64,000 nucleotides of DNA from an uncultured Selenomonadales bacterium (GTDB taxonomy: Bacteria; Bacillota; Negativicutes; Acidaminococcales; Acidaminococcaceae). The translations under genes and the position numbers were made by a program. Of this stretch, positions 44,844-53,978 are shown in pieces. The stretch covers positions 1-64,000 of the forward strand of contig ONAN01000003.1 in the NCBI GenBank assembly GCA_900315805.1. The letters run 5' to 3'. The notes under the pieces were generated by a model. It was not told the origin of the DNA, ran no database searches, and worked only from the letters and a program-made list of their open reading frames with translations. How positions within the stretch are numbered: position 1 is the stretch's first letter; the number at the start of each line of letters is the position of its first letter.

Positions 44844-45725
44844 ATGAATGCAAAGAAAATGATGGGCGCGGCACTGGCCGCCATGATGTTGTTGGGTGTT
44901 GCAGGCTGCGGCAGTTCTGACAAGAAGGCAGCCGACAACAAACCTGCTGCAGCCAGCGGCAGTATCACCGGTTCCGGCTCTTCCGCGCTGCTGCCCCTGA
45001 TGAAGGACGCAGCCGCCAAATACAAAGTAAAGAATAAGGACGTCACCATCACCCTGAACGCCGGCGGTTCCGGCACGGGCCTGAAACAGGTTTCCGACGG
45101 CTCCGTCGATATGGGCAACTCCGACGTACCGGCTGAAAGCAAGCTGCCGAAAGAAAAGGCTGCCAAGCTGAAAGACCATAAGATCTGCGTCATGACCGTC
45201 GTTCCCATCATCAACAAGGACGTCAAGGTCAAGAGCCTGACCAAGCAGCAGCTGGCCGACATCTTCACCGCCAAGGTCACGAACTGGAAACAGGTCGGCG
45301 GCCCGGACAAACCGATCATCCTGGTAACCCGTCCTAAGACTTCCGGCACGCGTGCCCTGTTCAAGAAATACGCCCTCAACGGTGCAGAAGAAGCAGACAA
45401 CAAGTCCCTGGAAACGGATAACTCCGGCGTACTGCTGAAGAGCGTCGCTTCCAACTCCGGCGCCATCGGCTATGTAGCACTGCCGTACGTCATCAAGGAC
45501 ACCACCGTGGACAAGCTGTCCATCGACGGCGTGGCTCCTACCCTGGAAAACACCTACAGCGGCAAATATCCGGTCTGGGGCTTTGAACATGTCTACACCG
45601 CACAGAACGAAAAACCGGCCGTCAAAGCCTTCCTGGATTACGTTGTCGGCGAAGAATACGGCAAACGTATCGAAGAACTGGGCTACGGCGTAAGCTCCAA
45701 GATGCAGACCAAAGAAGTTCACTAA
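44844..45725 (+). CDS. pstS: Phosphate ABC transporter substrate-binding protein PstS
   Basis: A 293-residue lipoprotein (lipobox G-V-A-G-C near residues 18-22) that binds inorganic phosphate. The mature N-terminus SGSITGSGSSALLPLM and the phosphate-binding TSGTRALFKK loop near residues 168-177 are diagnostic. AAGGAGG precedes the ATG at 44844. A hairpin terminator lies between this gene and pstC. Confidence 0.95.
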   Translation: MNAKKMMGAALAAMMLLGVAGCGSSDKKAADNKPAAASGSITGSGSSALLPLMKDAAAKYKVKNKDVTITLNAGGSGTGLKQVSDGSVDMGNSDVPAESKLPKEKAAKLKDHKICVMTVVPIINKDVKVKSLTKQQLADIFTAKVTNWKQVGGPDKPIILVTRPKTSGTRALFKKYALNGAEEADNKSLETDNSGVLLKSVASNSGAIGYVALPYVIKDTTVDKLSIDGVAPTLENTYSGKYPVWGFEHVYTAQNEKPAVKAFLDYVVGEEYGKRIEELGYGVSSKMQTKEVH

Positions 45726-45747
45726 TACGCAGCAGAGTCCGAAGAAA

Positions 45748-45775
45748 AGAGGTTCTCCCGGGAACCTCTTTTTTT
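45748..45775 (+). terminator. Attenuating terminator between pstS and pstC
   Basis: AGAGGTTC (45748-45755) pairs with GAACCTCT (45762-45769), followed by seven T. pstC starts 22 bases later with no clear promoter, so partial read-through is expected. Confidence 0.85.
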
Positions 45776-45796
45776 ATCAAAAGGAGAATGTGATTT

Positions 45797-46720
45797 ATGA
45801 ACCAGCTTCAAAAAGCGATCGCAAAGGCACACCGCAATGACCGGACGGCGAAAATCCTCATTACGGCCTGCGGCGTCTGCATGGCGCTGGTGCCTATCCT
45901 GATCGGCCTGTTCCTGTTCTACCGGGGCACCGATACGTTCACGCTGTTCCATCATTCGCTGACGGAATTCCTCTTTTCCGGCGAATGGAACCCCGGTGAC
46001 ACGGCGGAAGGCGGCGGCAAGGTCGGGGCAGCCATGTTCATCACGGGCTCCCTGGCGGTCTGCCTGCTTTCCCTGATCCTGACCCTTCCGTTCAGTATGG
46101 CGGCGGCCATCTTCATGACGGAGATTGCCACGCCGAAGGCACGGCGCCTGCTGCAGCCGGCCATCGAGCTGTTCACGGGCATTCCGTCCGTTGTCTACGG
46201 CTTCGTCGGCCTGACAGTGCTGATCCCGTTCCTGAAATCGATCTTTCCCATGCCCTTCAGCTTCTCGCTGCTGGCAGCCGGCATCGTACTGGCCATCATG
46301 ATCTTCCCGACCATCACGACTATGTCCGCCGATGCCCTGGCGGCAGTCCCCAAATCCTGGCGTGAAGCCTCGTACGGCCTGGGTGCCACGCGTTGGGAAA
46401 CGATTGCCCACGTCGTCATTCCGGCCGCCAAAGGCGGTATCGCGACGGGCATCATCCTGGGCCTGGCCCGTGCCATGGGCGAAGCCCTGGCCGTCGCCAT
46501 GGTCATCGGCCAGATGAAGGTCTTCCCGAAATCGCTCTTCCTGCCGGCAAGCACCCTGACGACAGCCATTTCCGCCGATATGGGCGGCGCCATGGAAGGC
46601 GGCGAATACAACGCCGGGCTGTGGACGATGGCCCTGCTCCTGTTCCTGTTGTCCTTCGCCTTCATCTTCCTCATCCACTACATCAATGATCTGTCTACGC
46701 TGAAAGGGGAGAAAAAGTAA
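45797..46720 (+). CDS. pstC: Phosphate ABC transporter permease PstC
   Basis: A 307-residue permease with six membrane segments and the binding-protein-dependent transport signature EASYGLGATRWETIAHVVIPAAKGGIATGIILGLARAMGEA near residues 190-230, which includes the ATPase-coupling loop. The IPSVVYGFVGL segment near 130-140 is typical of PstC. Its stop and the pstA start overlap by one base. Confidence 0.96.
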   Translation: MNQLQKAIAKAHRNDRTAKILITACGVCMALVPILIGLFLFYRGTDTFTLFHHSLTEFLFSGEWNPGDTAEGGGKVGAAMFITGSLAVCLLSLILTLPFSMAAAIFMTEIATPKARRLLQPAIELFTGIPSVVYGFVGLTVLIPFLKSIFPMPFSFSLLAAGIVLAIMIFPTITTMSADALAAVPKSWREASYGLGATRWETIAHVVIPAAKGGIATGIILGLARAMGEALAVAMVIGQMKVFPKSLFLPASTLTTAISADMGGAMEGGEYNAGLWTMALLLFLLSFAFIFLIHYINDLSTLKGEKK

Positions 46721-47601
46721 TGAACGATTCCCATTTTGCAGCAAAAAAGCGGCTCGACAGCATCATGACGGCGCTCTTCCGCTTCGGCGCCTATTTCGCC
46801 GTCGTCCTGCTGATCGCCTTCGTCGGCTATGTCATGGGCGAAGGCTGCCGCTACCTGACGGGGGATATGCTCTCCTTCTCGGAAAAAGGCCTGGGCAACC
46901 AGTTCTTCAACACGCTGTACCTGGTCTTCCTGTCCCTGATCTTCAGTGCCATCGGCGGCATTCCGGCCGGCGTCTACCTGGCGGAATACGCACACAAAGG
47001 GCACCTGGTCAAATGGGTCCGCATGGCCGTTGAAACCTTGTCCTCCCTGCCGTCCATCGTCGTCGGCCTCTTCGGTTACCTGGTCTTCATCGTCATGACC
47101 CATTCCGAATGGAACATGCTGGCCGGCGCGCTGACTGTCTCCATCCTCATGCTGCCCCTTTTGACATCGGTCACGGAAGATGCCCTGCGCACCCTGCCGG
47201 AAAGTTACCGCCTGAGCAGCTATGGCCTGGGCGCCTCGAAATGGCAGACCGTGCTGCACGTGCTGCTGCCTGCCGCGTTCCCGCGCATCATGACAGGCCT
47301 CATCATGGCGGCCGGCCGTGGCTTCGGCGAAGCCGCAGCCCTTATGTTTACGGCCGGTATGTCGACGGACATCCACTGGGACGACTGGGACCTGAGTTCC
47401 CCGTCCTGCCCGCTGAACCCGCTGCGTCCTTCCGAAACGCTGACCCTGCATATCTGGGCCCTGCGCACGGAAGCACTGGAGGCGAACGCGAACGAACAGG
47501 CGGCCGCCTGCTCCGCCATCCTGATGATACTCGTCGTATCATTCAGCCTGATCGCCCGTTATATGAGTTACCGCATCGATAAGAAAATGGGAGGCAATTG
47601 A
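46720..47601 (+). CDS. pstA: Phosphate ABC transporter permease PstA
   Basis: A 293-residue permease, partner of PstC. It has the motifs [18 protein letters not shown] near residues 106-123 and [43 protein letters not shown] near 166-208. The start codon overlaps the pstC stop (TAATG). Confidence 0.96.
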   Translation: MNDSHFAAKKRLDSIMTALFRFGAYFAVVLLIAFVGYVMGEGCRYLTGDMLSFSEKGLGNQFFNTLYLVFLSLIFSAIGGIPAGVYLAEYAHKGHLVKWVRMAVETLSSLPSIVVGLFGYLVFIVMTHSEWNMLAGALTVSILMLPLLTSVTEDALRTLPESYRLSSYGLGASKWQTVLHVLLPAAFPRIMTGLIMAAGRGFGEAAALMFTAGMSTDIHWDDWDLSSPSCPLNPLRPSETLTLHIWALRTEALEANANEQAAACSAILMILVVSFSLIARYMSYRIDKKMGGN

Positions 47602-47606
47602 TCATT

Positions 47607-48449
47607 ATGGCCCTTACTACAACTACCTACGGGTATACCAAGGAACACAGCGGTGAAGCCCGGCCGGTTTCCGCCGATGCCGCCGCTGCGGACTCCGGTT
47701 CCCTTACGTTTGAAATCAAACACATGGACCTGTTCTACGGCGACCATCACGCCCTGAAGGATGTCTCCATGGATGTCCGCACCCACGAAATCACGGCTCT
47801 CATCGGGCCGTCGGGCTGCGGCAAGTCGACGTTCCTGAAATCCCTGAACCGCATGAACGACCTGGTGGAAAACTGCCGCATAACCGGCGATATCCGCTTC
47901 GAAGGCAAGGATATCTTCCGGGAAGTGGACCTGTTGGCCCTGCGCACGCGCGTAGGCATGGTCTTCCAGCAGCCGACGCCGTTCCCGAAGAGCATTTTTG
48001 AAAACGTGGCCTACGGGCCCCGCCTGCAGGGCATTTCCAACAAAGGCCAGCTCTCCGAAATCGTGGAACAGAGCCTGCGCCAGGCGGCCTGCTGGGACGA
48101 AATGAAGGACCGCCTCAACCAGAGCGCCCTCGGCCTGTCCGGCGGCCAGCAGCAGCGTCTGTGCATCGCCCGCACGCTGGCAGCCCGTCCGTCCGTCATC
48201 CTGATGGACGAACCGACGTCCGCCCTGGACCCCATTTCCACGCAGAAAATCGAAGATCTGGCGCTGGAACTGAAGGAGAAATATACAATCATCATCGTTA
48301 CGCACAATATGCAGCAGGCCAAACGTATTTCCGACAAGACGGCGTTCTTCCTGCTGGGTGAATTGATTGAGTTCGACGATACCGTCAAGATGTTCACCGA
48401 TCCGTCGAATCCGAAGACGGAAGAATATATCACAGGCCGGTTCGGCTGA
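47607..48449 (+). CDS. pstB: Phosphate ABC transporter ATP-binding protein PstB
   Basis: The ATPase of the phosphate importer. Walker A is [19 protein letters not shown] near residue 62, the signature [16 protein letters not shown] near 173, and Walker [13 protein letters not shown] near 193. With the ATG at 47607 it has 280 residues; a TTG at 47598 that overlaps the pstA stop is also possible. About 25 residues precede the usual PstB N-terminus. phoU follows 13 bases after the stop. Confidence 0.95.
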   Translation: MALTTTTYGYTKEHSGEARPVSADAAAADSGSLTFEIKHMDLFYGDHHALKDVSMDVRTHEITALIGPSGCGKSTFLKSLNRMNDLVENCRITGDIRFEGKDIFREVDLLALRTRVGMVFQQPTPFPKSIFENVAYGPRLQGISNKGQLSEIVEQSLRQAACWDEMKDRLNQSALGLSGGQQQRLCIARTLAARPSVILMDEPTSALDPISTQKIEDLALELKEKYTIIIVTHNMQQAKRISDKTAFFLLGELIEFDDTVKMFTDPSNPKTEEYITGRFG

Positions 48450-48462
48450 GGAGGAACATTCC

Positions 48463-49110
48463 ATGTTAGAGAATTACGAAAAAGCCATGGGCGAGCTGCA
48501 TGACCGCATGTCCGTTTTGAGCATGAAGCTGGAAAAAGCCATGGAAGATACCTGGTACGCCCTGGAAAACAAGGACCTGGCGCTGGCGGACAAGGTGTAC
48601 CGCGGCGACCAGGACATCAACGACCTGGTGCGCGAATGCATGCAGAAGGACCTGTCCATCAGCATGCTCCATGACCCGGTGGCCCGGGACTGGCGCTACC
48701 TGATGGCGACCATGAAGATCCTTTCCGATATGGAGCGCATCGGCGACCACTGCGCCGATATCTGCCATTACCTGATCCGCATGGAGAACCGGCACCACAA
48801 TCTGCCCCTGCTGCCCGGCCTGAAGGAAATGTACGGCGTCATGTCGTCCATGGTCAGCGACGTGCTGACCTTCTACAACAACCAGGAGAAAACCGACGTG
48901 GAGCTCATGAAGGACAAGGACGACATCGTCGACCTGGCCTTCGACAACCTGATGGAGGAAATCAGCAAGCAGATTGCCGAACATCCCGAATACGCCCGCG
49001 ACTACATGTCCTATGTGTTGATTGTGAAGTATGTGGAGCGCATGGCCGACCACGCCAGCAACATCGCGGACTGCATCATCTACCGCGACACGAGCCGCAT
49101 CATCGTCTGA
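48463..49110 (+). CDS. phoU: Phosphate signalling protein PhoU
   Basis: A 215-residue helical protein with two PhoU repeats, each carrying a metal-binding E/D-x3-D motif: ERIGDHCADI near residues 87-96 and ERMADHASNIADCI near 190-203. PhoU damps PhoR signalling when phosphate is plentiful and restrains PstSCAB. GAGGAG precedes the ATG at 48463. It ends the pst operon. Confidence 0.95.
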   Translation: MLENYEKAMGELHDRMSVLSMKLEKAMEDTWYALENKDLALADKVYRGDQDINDLVRECMQKDLSISMLHDPVARDWRYLMATMKILSDMERIGDHCADICHYLIRMENRHHNLPLLPGLKEMYGVMSSMVSDVLTFYNNQEKTDVELMKDKDDIVDLAFDNLMEEISKQIAEHPEYARDYMSYVLIVKYVERMADHASNIADCIIYRDTSRIIV

Positions 49111-49183
49111 CGGGCCGTATACGTCCGGCGTTTTTGACACGCTGTCCCCGGGCTCACAGAGCCTGATCTGTTTCCATTGCAAA

Positions 49184-49212
49184 TTGTGTTTTGCGTTGCT
49201 TTCCGTTATAAT
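49184..49212 (+). promoter_or_regulatory. Promoter of the Hrb-like gene
   Basis: TTGTGT (49184-49189) and a perfect TATAAT (49207-49212) with 17-base spacing. Transcription should begin at about 49219, right at the base of the folded leader. Confidence 0.7.
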
Positions 49213-49284
49213 GAAGAAGAACGGAACTCCCCGCGCGGGGAGCGGCAAGGCCTTTGCCGCGGTTCCGTCCTTCTTTCTTTTTTT
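49213..49284 (+). ncRNA. Structured 5' leader (three-way junction) upstream of the Hrb-like gene
   Basis: Outer stem ACGGAAC (49221-49227) with GTTCCGT (49262-49268), extendable outward by about 8 pairs with one mismatch; inner hairpin TCCCC-GCGC-GGGGA (49228-49241); second inner hairpin GCGGCAA-GGCCT-TTGCCGC (49242-49260). Almost no base at the junction is unpaired. A T-rich run (49278-49284) follows, so it may act as a terminator or attenuator. It does not match the FMN riboswitch pattern. Confidence 0.6.
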
Positions 49285-49312
49285 ATTTCATTGCAATGAC
49301 GGGAGGAACAAA

Positions 49313-49954
49313 ATGGATACAAGCGCCCTGTTCAAGATTTCCTACGGCCTGTTCGTGCTGACGGCGAAGGGAAAGGACGGCCGGGAAAGCGGCTGCATCA
49401 TCAATACGGCCATGCAGGTGACGAGCAATCCGCTCCAGGTCTGCTTTACGGTCAACAAGGCCAACTATACCCATGATTTGGTGCTGGAAAGCGGCAGCTT
49501 CACGCTGTCCGTGCTGTCGGAAAAGGCATCCTTCGACACCTTTAAACGCTTCGGGTTCCAGTCGGGCCGCGACGTGGACAAGTTTGCCGGGTTCGAAGAC
49601 AGTTTCCGGCGCGGCGCCAACGGCCTGCCGTATATCACGGCCGGCACGAACGCCTGGATTTCCGGCGAAGTGGTGCAGCACTACGATGTGGGAACCCACC
49701 ACCTGTTCGTGGCCAGGGTGACGGATATGGCCGTCCTCGATGACAAGACGCCGTCCGCCACCTACACGTACTATCAGGAACACATCAAGCCGAAACCGCA
49801 GTCTGCGCCCAAGCCCGGTGCCAAAACGAAGACCGTCTGGCGCTGCCGCATCTGCGGGTATATTTACGAAGGGGAAACGCTGACCCCGGATTTCGTCTGC
49901 CCCATCTGCAAGCACGGCGCTTCCGATTTCGAGAAGGTCGAAGTGGAAGCCTGA
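49313..49954 (+). CDS. Flavin reductase-rubredoxin fusion (Hrb-like)
   Basis: A 213-residue two-domain redox protein. Residues about 1-150 form an FMN-binding flavin reductase domain (SYGLFVLTAKGKDGRESGCIINTAMQVTSNP...), and residues about 168-210 form a rubredoxin domain with two C-x2-C pairs (CRICGYIYEG and CPICKHGASDFEKV). The same fusion is the high-molecular-weight rubredoxin (Hrb) of Moorella, which passes electrons to flavodiiron proteins that remove nitric oxide and oxygen. That role is likely here by family. GGGAGGAAC precedes the ATG at 49313. Confidence 0.92.
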   Translation: MDTSALFKISYGLFVLTAKGKDGRESGCIINTAMQVTSNPLQVCFTVNKANYTHDLVLESGSFTLSVLSEKASFDTFKRFGFQSGRDVDKFAGFEDSFRRGANGLPYITAGTNAWISGEVVQHYDVGTHHLFVARVTDMAVLDDKTPSATYTYYQEHIKPKPQSAPKPGAKTKTVWRCRICGYIYEGETLTPDFVCPICKHGASDFEKVEVEA

Positions 49955-49977
49955 CGGGCAAACAAAAAAAGATGTAG

Positions 49978-50030
49978 AAAAGGTCCGCCTTTCCGGCCCC
50001 TGGGAACAGGGGAGGAGAGGCGGACCTTTT
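49978..50030. terminator. Bidirectional terminator between convergent genes
   Basis: A 13-bp stem (AAAAGGTCCGCCT with AGGCGGACCTTTT) enclosing CCCCTG...CAGGGG. Both arms carry A/T tracts, so it serves the Hrb-like gene on the forward strand and the receptor gene on the reverse strand. Confidence 0.88.
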
Positions 50031-50045
50031 GGGTTCCGCAAAGGA

Positions 50046-52067
50046 TCAGTAGGTGTATTCGAAGCCGAAGAGGGCGGTGCGGCCCCAGGCCGGTACGCCG
50101 CCGATTTCGCGGCTGCCGAGGGTTTCATAGGATTCGTTCAGCAGGTTGCGCAGTTTCACGTAGCTGCTCCAATGCTTGTTGAACTTGTAGTTCACGTTGG
50201 CATCGAGGACATAGTAATTGCCGGAGAAATAGTTGTCGTCGCGGCCGAGTCCTGCCGTGAAGAGCAGGCTGTTCGTCCAGCGGCTGTCCTTGTATTTCGC
50301 CATGGCCTTGAACTGGTGCGGTGCCACTTCGTCCGTGTAGAAGCGGTCGATGCCGTCGCCGTAGTCCGTGTCGAGGTGCGTGTAGGCGTACGATGCGTTC
50401 AGGCTGTATTTGGGGCTGAAGCGGTGGTCGATGGCCAGCTGCAGGCCCTGCTTGTTCTGGCTTTCGAAGTTCTTCGTCGTCAGACTGCCGTCGCTCTTGT
50501 CATAGTACCAGTTGATGGGATTGTTGATGTGGGACACGAAGCCCGACAGGCTCAGGTTCGTGTTTTCCGAGAACTTGTAACGCAGGCCGCCGTTCCAGTT
50601 GAACCCTTCTTCCGGATCCAGGTCCGGGTTGCCCTTGATGCCGTGGATGCCCTTGTCACCGTTGCGGAGGGTTGCGGAGTCGTTGTTGTAATACATCTCG
50701 TCCAGGGTCGGCGTGTCGTAAATGCGCTCCACGGACCCGAAGAGGGTCAGCTTGTCGTCCGGGCGGTATTCCAGGGAGCCGCTGTACACGTATTCGTTAT
50801 CGAACTGCGTGTTGTGGTTCAGCAGCGATGTGCCGGTCATGGTGAGCTTGCCGAAACGGCGCTGCGTCGTCACGTAGGCCGACAGGTTGGAGACGCCTTT
50901 GTCATAGTTTTTGCCGAAATTTTCCCCCTCGAACATGTAGGCGAACTTGTTGGTCTCGTTTTCCACGGTCGTGTGACGCCACGTGGCGCCGGCCGTCACC
51001 AGGGTGTCCTTCTGGACCTGCCAGCTGTCCTGCCAGTCGATGCCGTTGGTCTTGGTCTTCCAGCGGCTGTAGGAAGGCAGGGTGTCCTGGTCTTCGTATC
51101 CTTCCGGATAATAGGTGTCGCCCTGGTTATACAGGTGGTACAGGGAAACCGTGCCTTTCAGGGCCTGGTTGTCCTTGTAATGGTAGGTGAGGGACAGGTT
51201 GTTGGCAAGTTTTTCATAGGCGTACTTGTGGTCGTTGTCGTCCCACCAGCCCCGCGACAGCCACAGGCCGCGGTCGTTGCTGAAGTGGCCGTAGGTCAGG
51301 GTCAGGGCCTGGGACGGCGTGAACTGCCGGTCGAAGCGGTAGTACATTTCGCGGCGGTTGACGGAGGAGTTGGGCATGGTCTCCTTGTCGCCGTCGACGG
51401 ATTTGTAATGCAGGGCGTCGATGTTGTCGCGGCCGCCCGTGCCGAACCAGCTCCAGCCGTCGGCACTGCCTTCGAGGGTGGCTTCCCAGTGCCAGGCCTT
51501 GTAGGGTCCGCGGGCTCCTTCGAACTGGAACTTGTGCTCCTTGCCTTTCTTCGTGACGATGTTGATGGCACCGCCGGGGGCGTCGTAATTCATGTATTTC
51601 CCCGTGCTGTAGCCGTGGATGATTTCGATGCGCTCGATGGCGTTGACGGGAACCGCCATATCCAGGTCATAGGTGGCCCGGCCGTTGGGCAGGCCGCTTT
51701 CCAGATTCTGGCGCCGGCCGTCGACGAAGAAGGCCACGCGGTCATCGCCGTTGATGCGGACGACCTGCTGCGACGTATTGGCAGAACCGGCCGTCACTGT
51801 CACGCCCGGGGCGTAGTCCAGGGCTTCGGCCACGCTGCCGAAATGGTTGTCGTGGATATCTTCGGCCGTGATCACGGTCAGGGCGGCCGAAACGGGCGTG
51901 CCGTCGGCCAGGGTGGCATCCGTGAAGGCGGACACCTTGTCCGCCCGGGCTGCCTTGTCTGCCCGGGCAGCGTCCTTGCCCGGCGCGGCGAGGACCGTGC
52001 CCGTCAGGGACAGCAGGACCAGGGCCGTCAGGACTGCCGCCGTGTGTTTTTGCGTTCTCGTATGCAT
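50046..52067 (-). CDS. TonB-dependent outer-membrane receptor
   Basis: A 673-residue receptor. The signal peptide ends near residue 27 (V-L-A-A). A plug domain covers about residues 55-165 (VITAEDIHDNHFGSVAEALDYAPGVTVTAG, RINGDDRVAFFVDGR, IERIEIIHGYSTGKYMNYDAPGGAINIVTKKG), and a 22-stranded barrel follows, ending in the aromatic tail TALFGFEYTY. Such receptors import iron chelates, cobalamin, haem or sugars with energy from TonB-ExbBD, none of which is in the window. A short Ala/Arg/Asp/Lys repeat sits just after the signal peptide. AGGGAGAG is the ribosome site. Confidence 0.94.
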   Translation of the reverse strand: MHTRTQKHTAAVLTALVLLSLTGTVLAAPGKDAARADKAARADKVSAFTDATLADGTPVSAALTVITAEDIHDNHFGSVAEALDYAPGVTVTAGSANTSQQVVRINGDDRVAFFVDGRRQNLESGLPNGRATYDLDMAVPVNAIERIEIIHGYSTGKYMNYDAPGGAINIVTKKGKEHKFQFEGARGPYKAWHWEATLEGSADGWSWFGTGGRDNIDALHYKSVDGDKETMPNSSVNRREMYYRFDRQFTPSQALTLTYGHFSNDRGLWLSRGWWDDNDHKYAYEKLANNLSLTYHYKDNQALKGTVSLYHLYNQGDTYYPEGYEDQDTLPSYSRWKTKTNGIDWQDSWQVQKDTLVTAGATWRHTTVENETNKFAYMFEGENFGKNYDKGVSNLSAYVTTQRRFGKLTMTGTSLLNHNTQFDNEYVYSGSLEYRPDDKLTLFGSVERIYDTPTLDEMYYNNDSATLRNGDKGIHGIKGNPDLDPEEGFNWNGGLRYKFSENTNLSLSGFVSHINNPINWYYDKSDGSLTTKNFESQNKQGLQLAIDHRFSPKYSLNASYAYTHLDTDYGDGIDRFYTDEVAPHQFKAMAKYKDSRWTNSLLFTAGLGRDDNYFSGNYYVLDANVNYKFNKHWSSYVKLRNLLNESYETLGSREIGGVPAWGRTALFGFEYTY

Positions 52068-52330
52068 GGTACATCTCTCCCTATCAGCTGTATCGTTAGT
52101 ACATTGGTTTCCGATGATGGTGTTCCATATCTTCCTCTATTATACATGGCGGCAAGGCGAATTTCCATCCGAAAAGGGCGGCAGTGCCGGAAATTAGGCA
52201 TGGACATATTCTGTAAAGTGTTATAAAATTTTAATATCTATGGGCCCCGGCAGTTACAGAAAGAAAAGGGGCCCTAGGAGCATACGTCCGGAACAAGCGG
52301 GCAATCAAAGAAGAAAAGGGAGAGGTTTGT
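52068..52330. other. Divergent intergenic region between the receptor and NhaC genes
   Basis: It holds a possible reverse-strand -10 box (TATAAT read at 52140-52145), an AT-rich stretch around 52210-52240 with TATAAA at 52222-52227 on the forward strand, and an inverted repeat of GGGCCCC (52242-52248) with GGGGCCC (52268-52274). No coding sequence is apparent. Confidence 0.45.
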
Positions 52331-53941
52331 ATGTTGCAAAAAGGGGAGCCGAGAGTCCTGACGGCTGTTTCCCTCGCGGCGGTGGTGCTGGTCCTGGCCG
52401 GTCTCGCTGTGGCTGTCGTTCATTTCCACATGCCGGTCAAGGAGACCTATTGGGCGCTGACGCCGCCCGTCATCGCCATTGCGTTGGCACTGATCACGAA
52501 AGAAGTTTACAGTTCCCTGTTCCTGGGAATTTTAACGGGTGCTTTCCTGAACGCGGGGTTCGACCTGGTCGGCACCCTGAATCAGGTGTTCACGGGGGGC
52601 CTCATCAAGGTGCTCGCCGATAAGTGGAACGTGGGCATCCTCATTTTCCTCGTCATCCTGGGCATGATGGTCCAGCTCATGAACCGCGCCGGCGGGTCGG
52701 CGGCGTTCGGCCGCTGGGCCTCGAACCATATTACGACGCGCAAAGGGGCGCAGCTCTCCACCATGGTGCTGGGCTGCCTCATCTTCATCGACGACTATTT
52801 CAACTGCCTGACCGTCGGCAGTGTCATGCGTCCCGTTACGGACAAGCACATGGTCAGCCGTGCCAAGCTGGCCTACCTGATTGACTCCACGGCGGCGCCT
52901 ATCTGCATCATCGCCCCCATTTCCTCGTGGGCGGCGGCCGTTTCGGGTTTTGTCAAGGGGGAGAACGGCATCAACCTGTTCGTCCAGGCCATTCCGTTCA
53001 ACTTCTACGCCCTCCTGACGATCGTCATGATGATCCTTCTCATCACGCTCAACGTCGACTACGGCCCCATGGCCCTGCATGAACGGAACGCCATGAAGGG
53101 CGACCTGTTTACGACGGGCATCACGAAAGAGGCGCGGGAAGACGCGGAGAAGACCGAAGAAACGCGCGGCAAAGTCATCGATATGCTGCTGCCCATCGTG
53201 GCGCTCATTATCTGCTGCGTCATCGGCATGATCTACACGGGCGGTTTCTTCGAAGGCACGAGCTTCGTCGAATCCTTCGCCAACAGCGATGCCTCCGTCG
53301 GCCTGGTCCTGGGTTCCTTCGTGGCCCTGCTGATTACGGTCGTATTCTACCTGGTCCGTCAGGTCCTGCCCTTTGCTTCGTGCATGGAATGCCTGCCGGA
53401 AGGGTTTAAACAGATGGTTCCGGCCATGCTGATCCTGTCCTTCGCCTGGTCCCTGAAGGCCATGACGGACAGCCTCGGCGCCGCGAAGTTCGTCGCCGGC
53501 GTCGTCGCCAATTCGGCCGGCAGCCTCATGAACTTCCTGCCCTGCATCATCTTCCTCATCGCCATCGGGCTGGCCTTCGCCACGGGTACCTCGTGGGGCA
53601 CCTTCGGCATCCTCATCCCCATCGTCGTGAGCTGCTTCCAGGGCACGGACCACACCATGATGATCATTTCCATTTCGGCCTGCATGGCCGGCGCCGTCTG
53701 CGGCGACCATTGCTCGCCCATTTCCGATACGACGATCATGTCGTCGGCCGGGGCCCAGTGCATCCACCTGAACCACGTGATGACGCAGCTGCCGTACGCT
53801 CTGACGGTGGCCGCCGTATCCTTCTTCGCGTTCCTCGTGGCAGGCTTTTCCAAGAGTGCCCCCATTTCCCTTTGCTTCGGCATCGTCCTGCTGTGCCTCG
53901 TGCTGATGGCCATGCTGCGGCGCCAGCGCAGGATGATTTAA
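52331..53941 (+). CDS. NhaC-family Na+/H+ antiporter
   Basis: A 536-residue transporter with about 12-13 membrane segments. Family signatures are FIDDYFNCLTVGSVMRPVTD near residues 154-173, DSTAAPICIIAPISSWAAAVSGF near 186-208, and GTSWGTFGILIPI and CGDHCSPISDTTIMSSAGA in the second half. NhaC-type carriers exchange sodium and protons or, in MleN-type members, dicarboxylates. GGGAGAGG precedes the ATG. The next gene is 37 bases away and may be co-transcribed. Confidence 0.92.
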   Translation: MLQKGEPRVLTAVSLAAVVLVLAGLAVAVVHFHMPVKETYWALTPPVIAIALALITKEVYSSLFLGILTGAFLNAGFDLVGTLNQVFTGGLIKVLADKWNVGILIFLVILGMMVQLMNRAGGSAAFGRWASNHITTRKGAQLSTMVLGCLIFIDDYFNCLTVGSVMRPVTDKHMVSRAKLAYLIDSTAAPICIIAPISSWAAAVSGFVKGENGINLFVQAIPFNFYALLTIVMMILLITLNVDYGPMALHERNAMKGDLFTTGITKEAREDAEKTEETRGKVIDMLLPIVALIICCVIGMIYTGGFFEGTSFVESFANSDASVGLVLGSFVALLITVVFYLVRQVLPFASCMECLPEGFKQMVPAMLILSFAWSLKAMTDSLGAAKFVAGVVANSAGSLMNFLPCIIFLIAIGLAFATGTSWGTFGILIPIVVSCFQGTDHTMMIISISACMAGAVCGDHCSPISDTTIMSSAGAQCIHLNHVMTQLPYALTVAAVSFFAFLVAGFSKSAPISLCFGIVLLCLVLMAMLRRQRRMI

Positions 53942-53978
53942 ACGCGCATGATGTAGTGTACACAAAGGAGACAAAATT

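Noticed and set aside
49213-49284. FMN riboswitch
   Set aside because: A flavoprotein gene follows, but the leader is too short and lacks the conserved RFN blocks; only its hairpin topology can be claimed.
52242-52274. GGGCCCC...GGGGCCC as a T-box or other leader element
   Set aside because: Only a simple 7-bp stem is present, with no T-box sequence and no following terminator.
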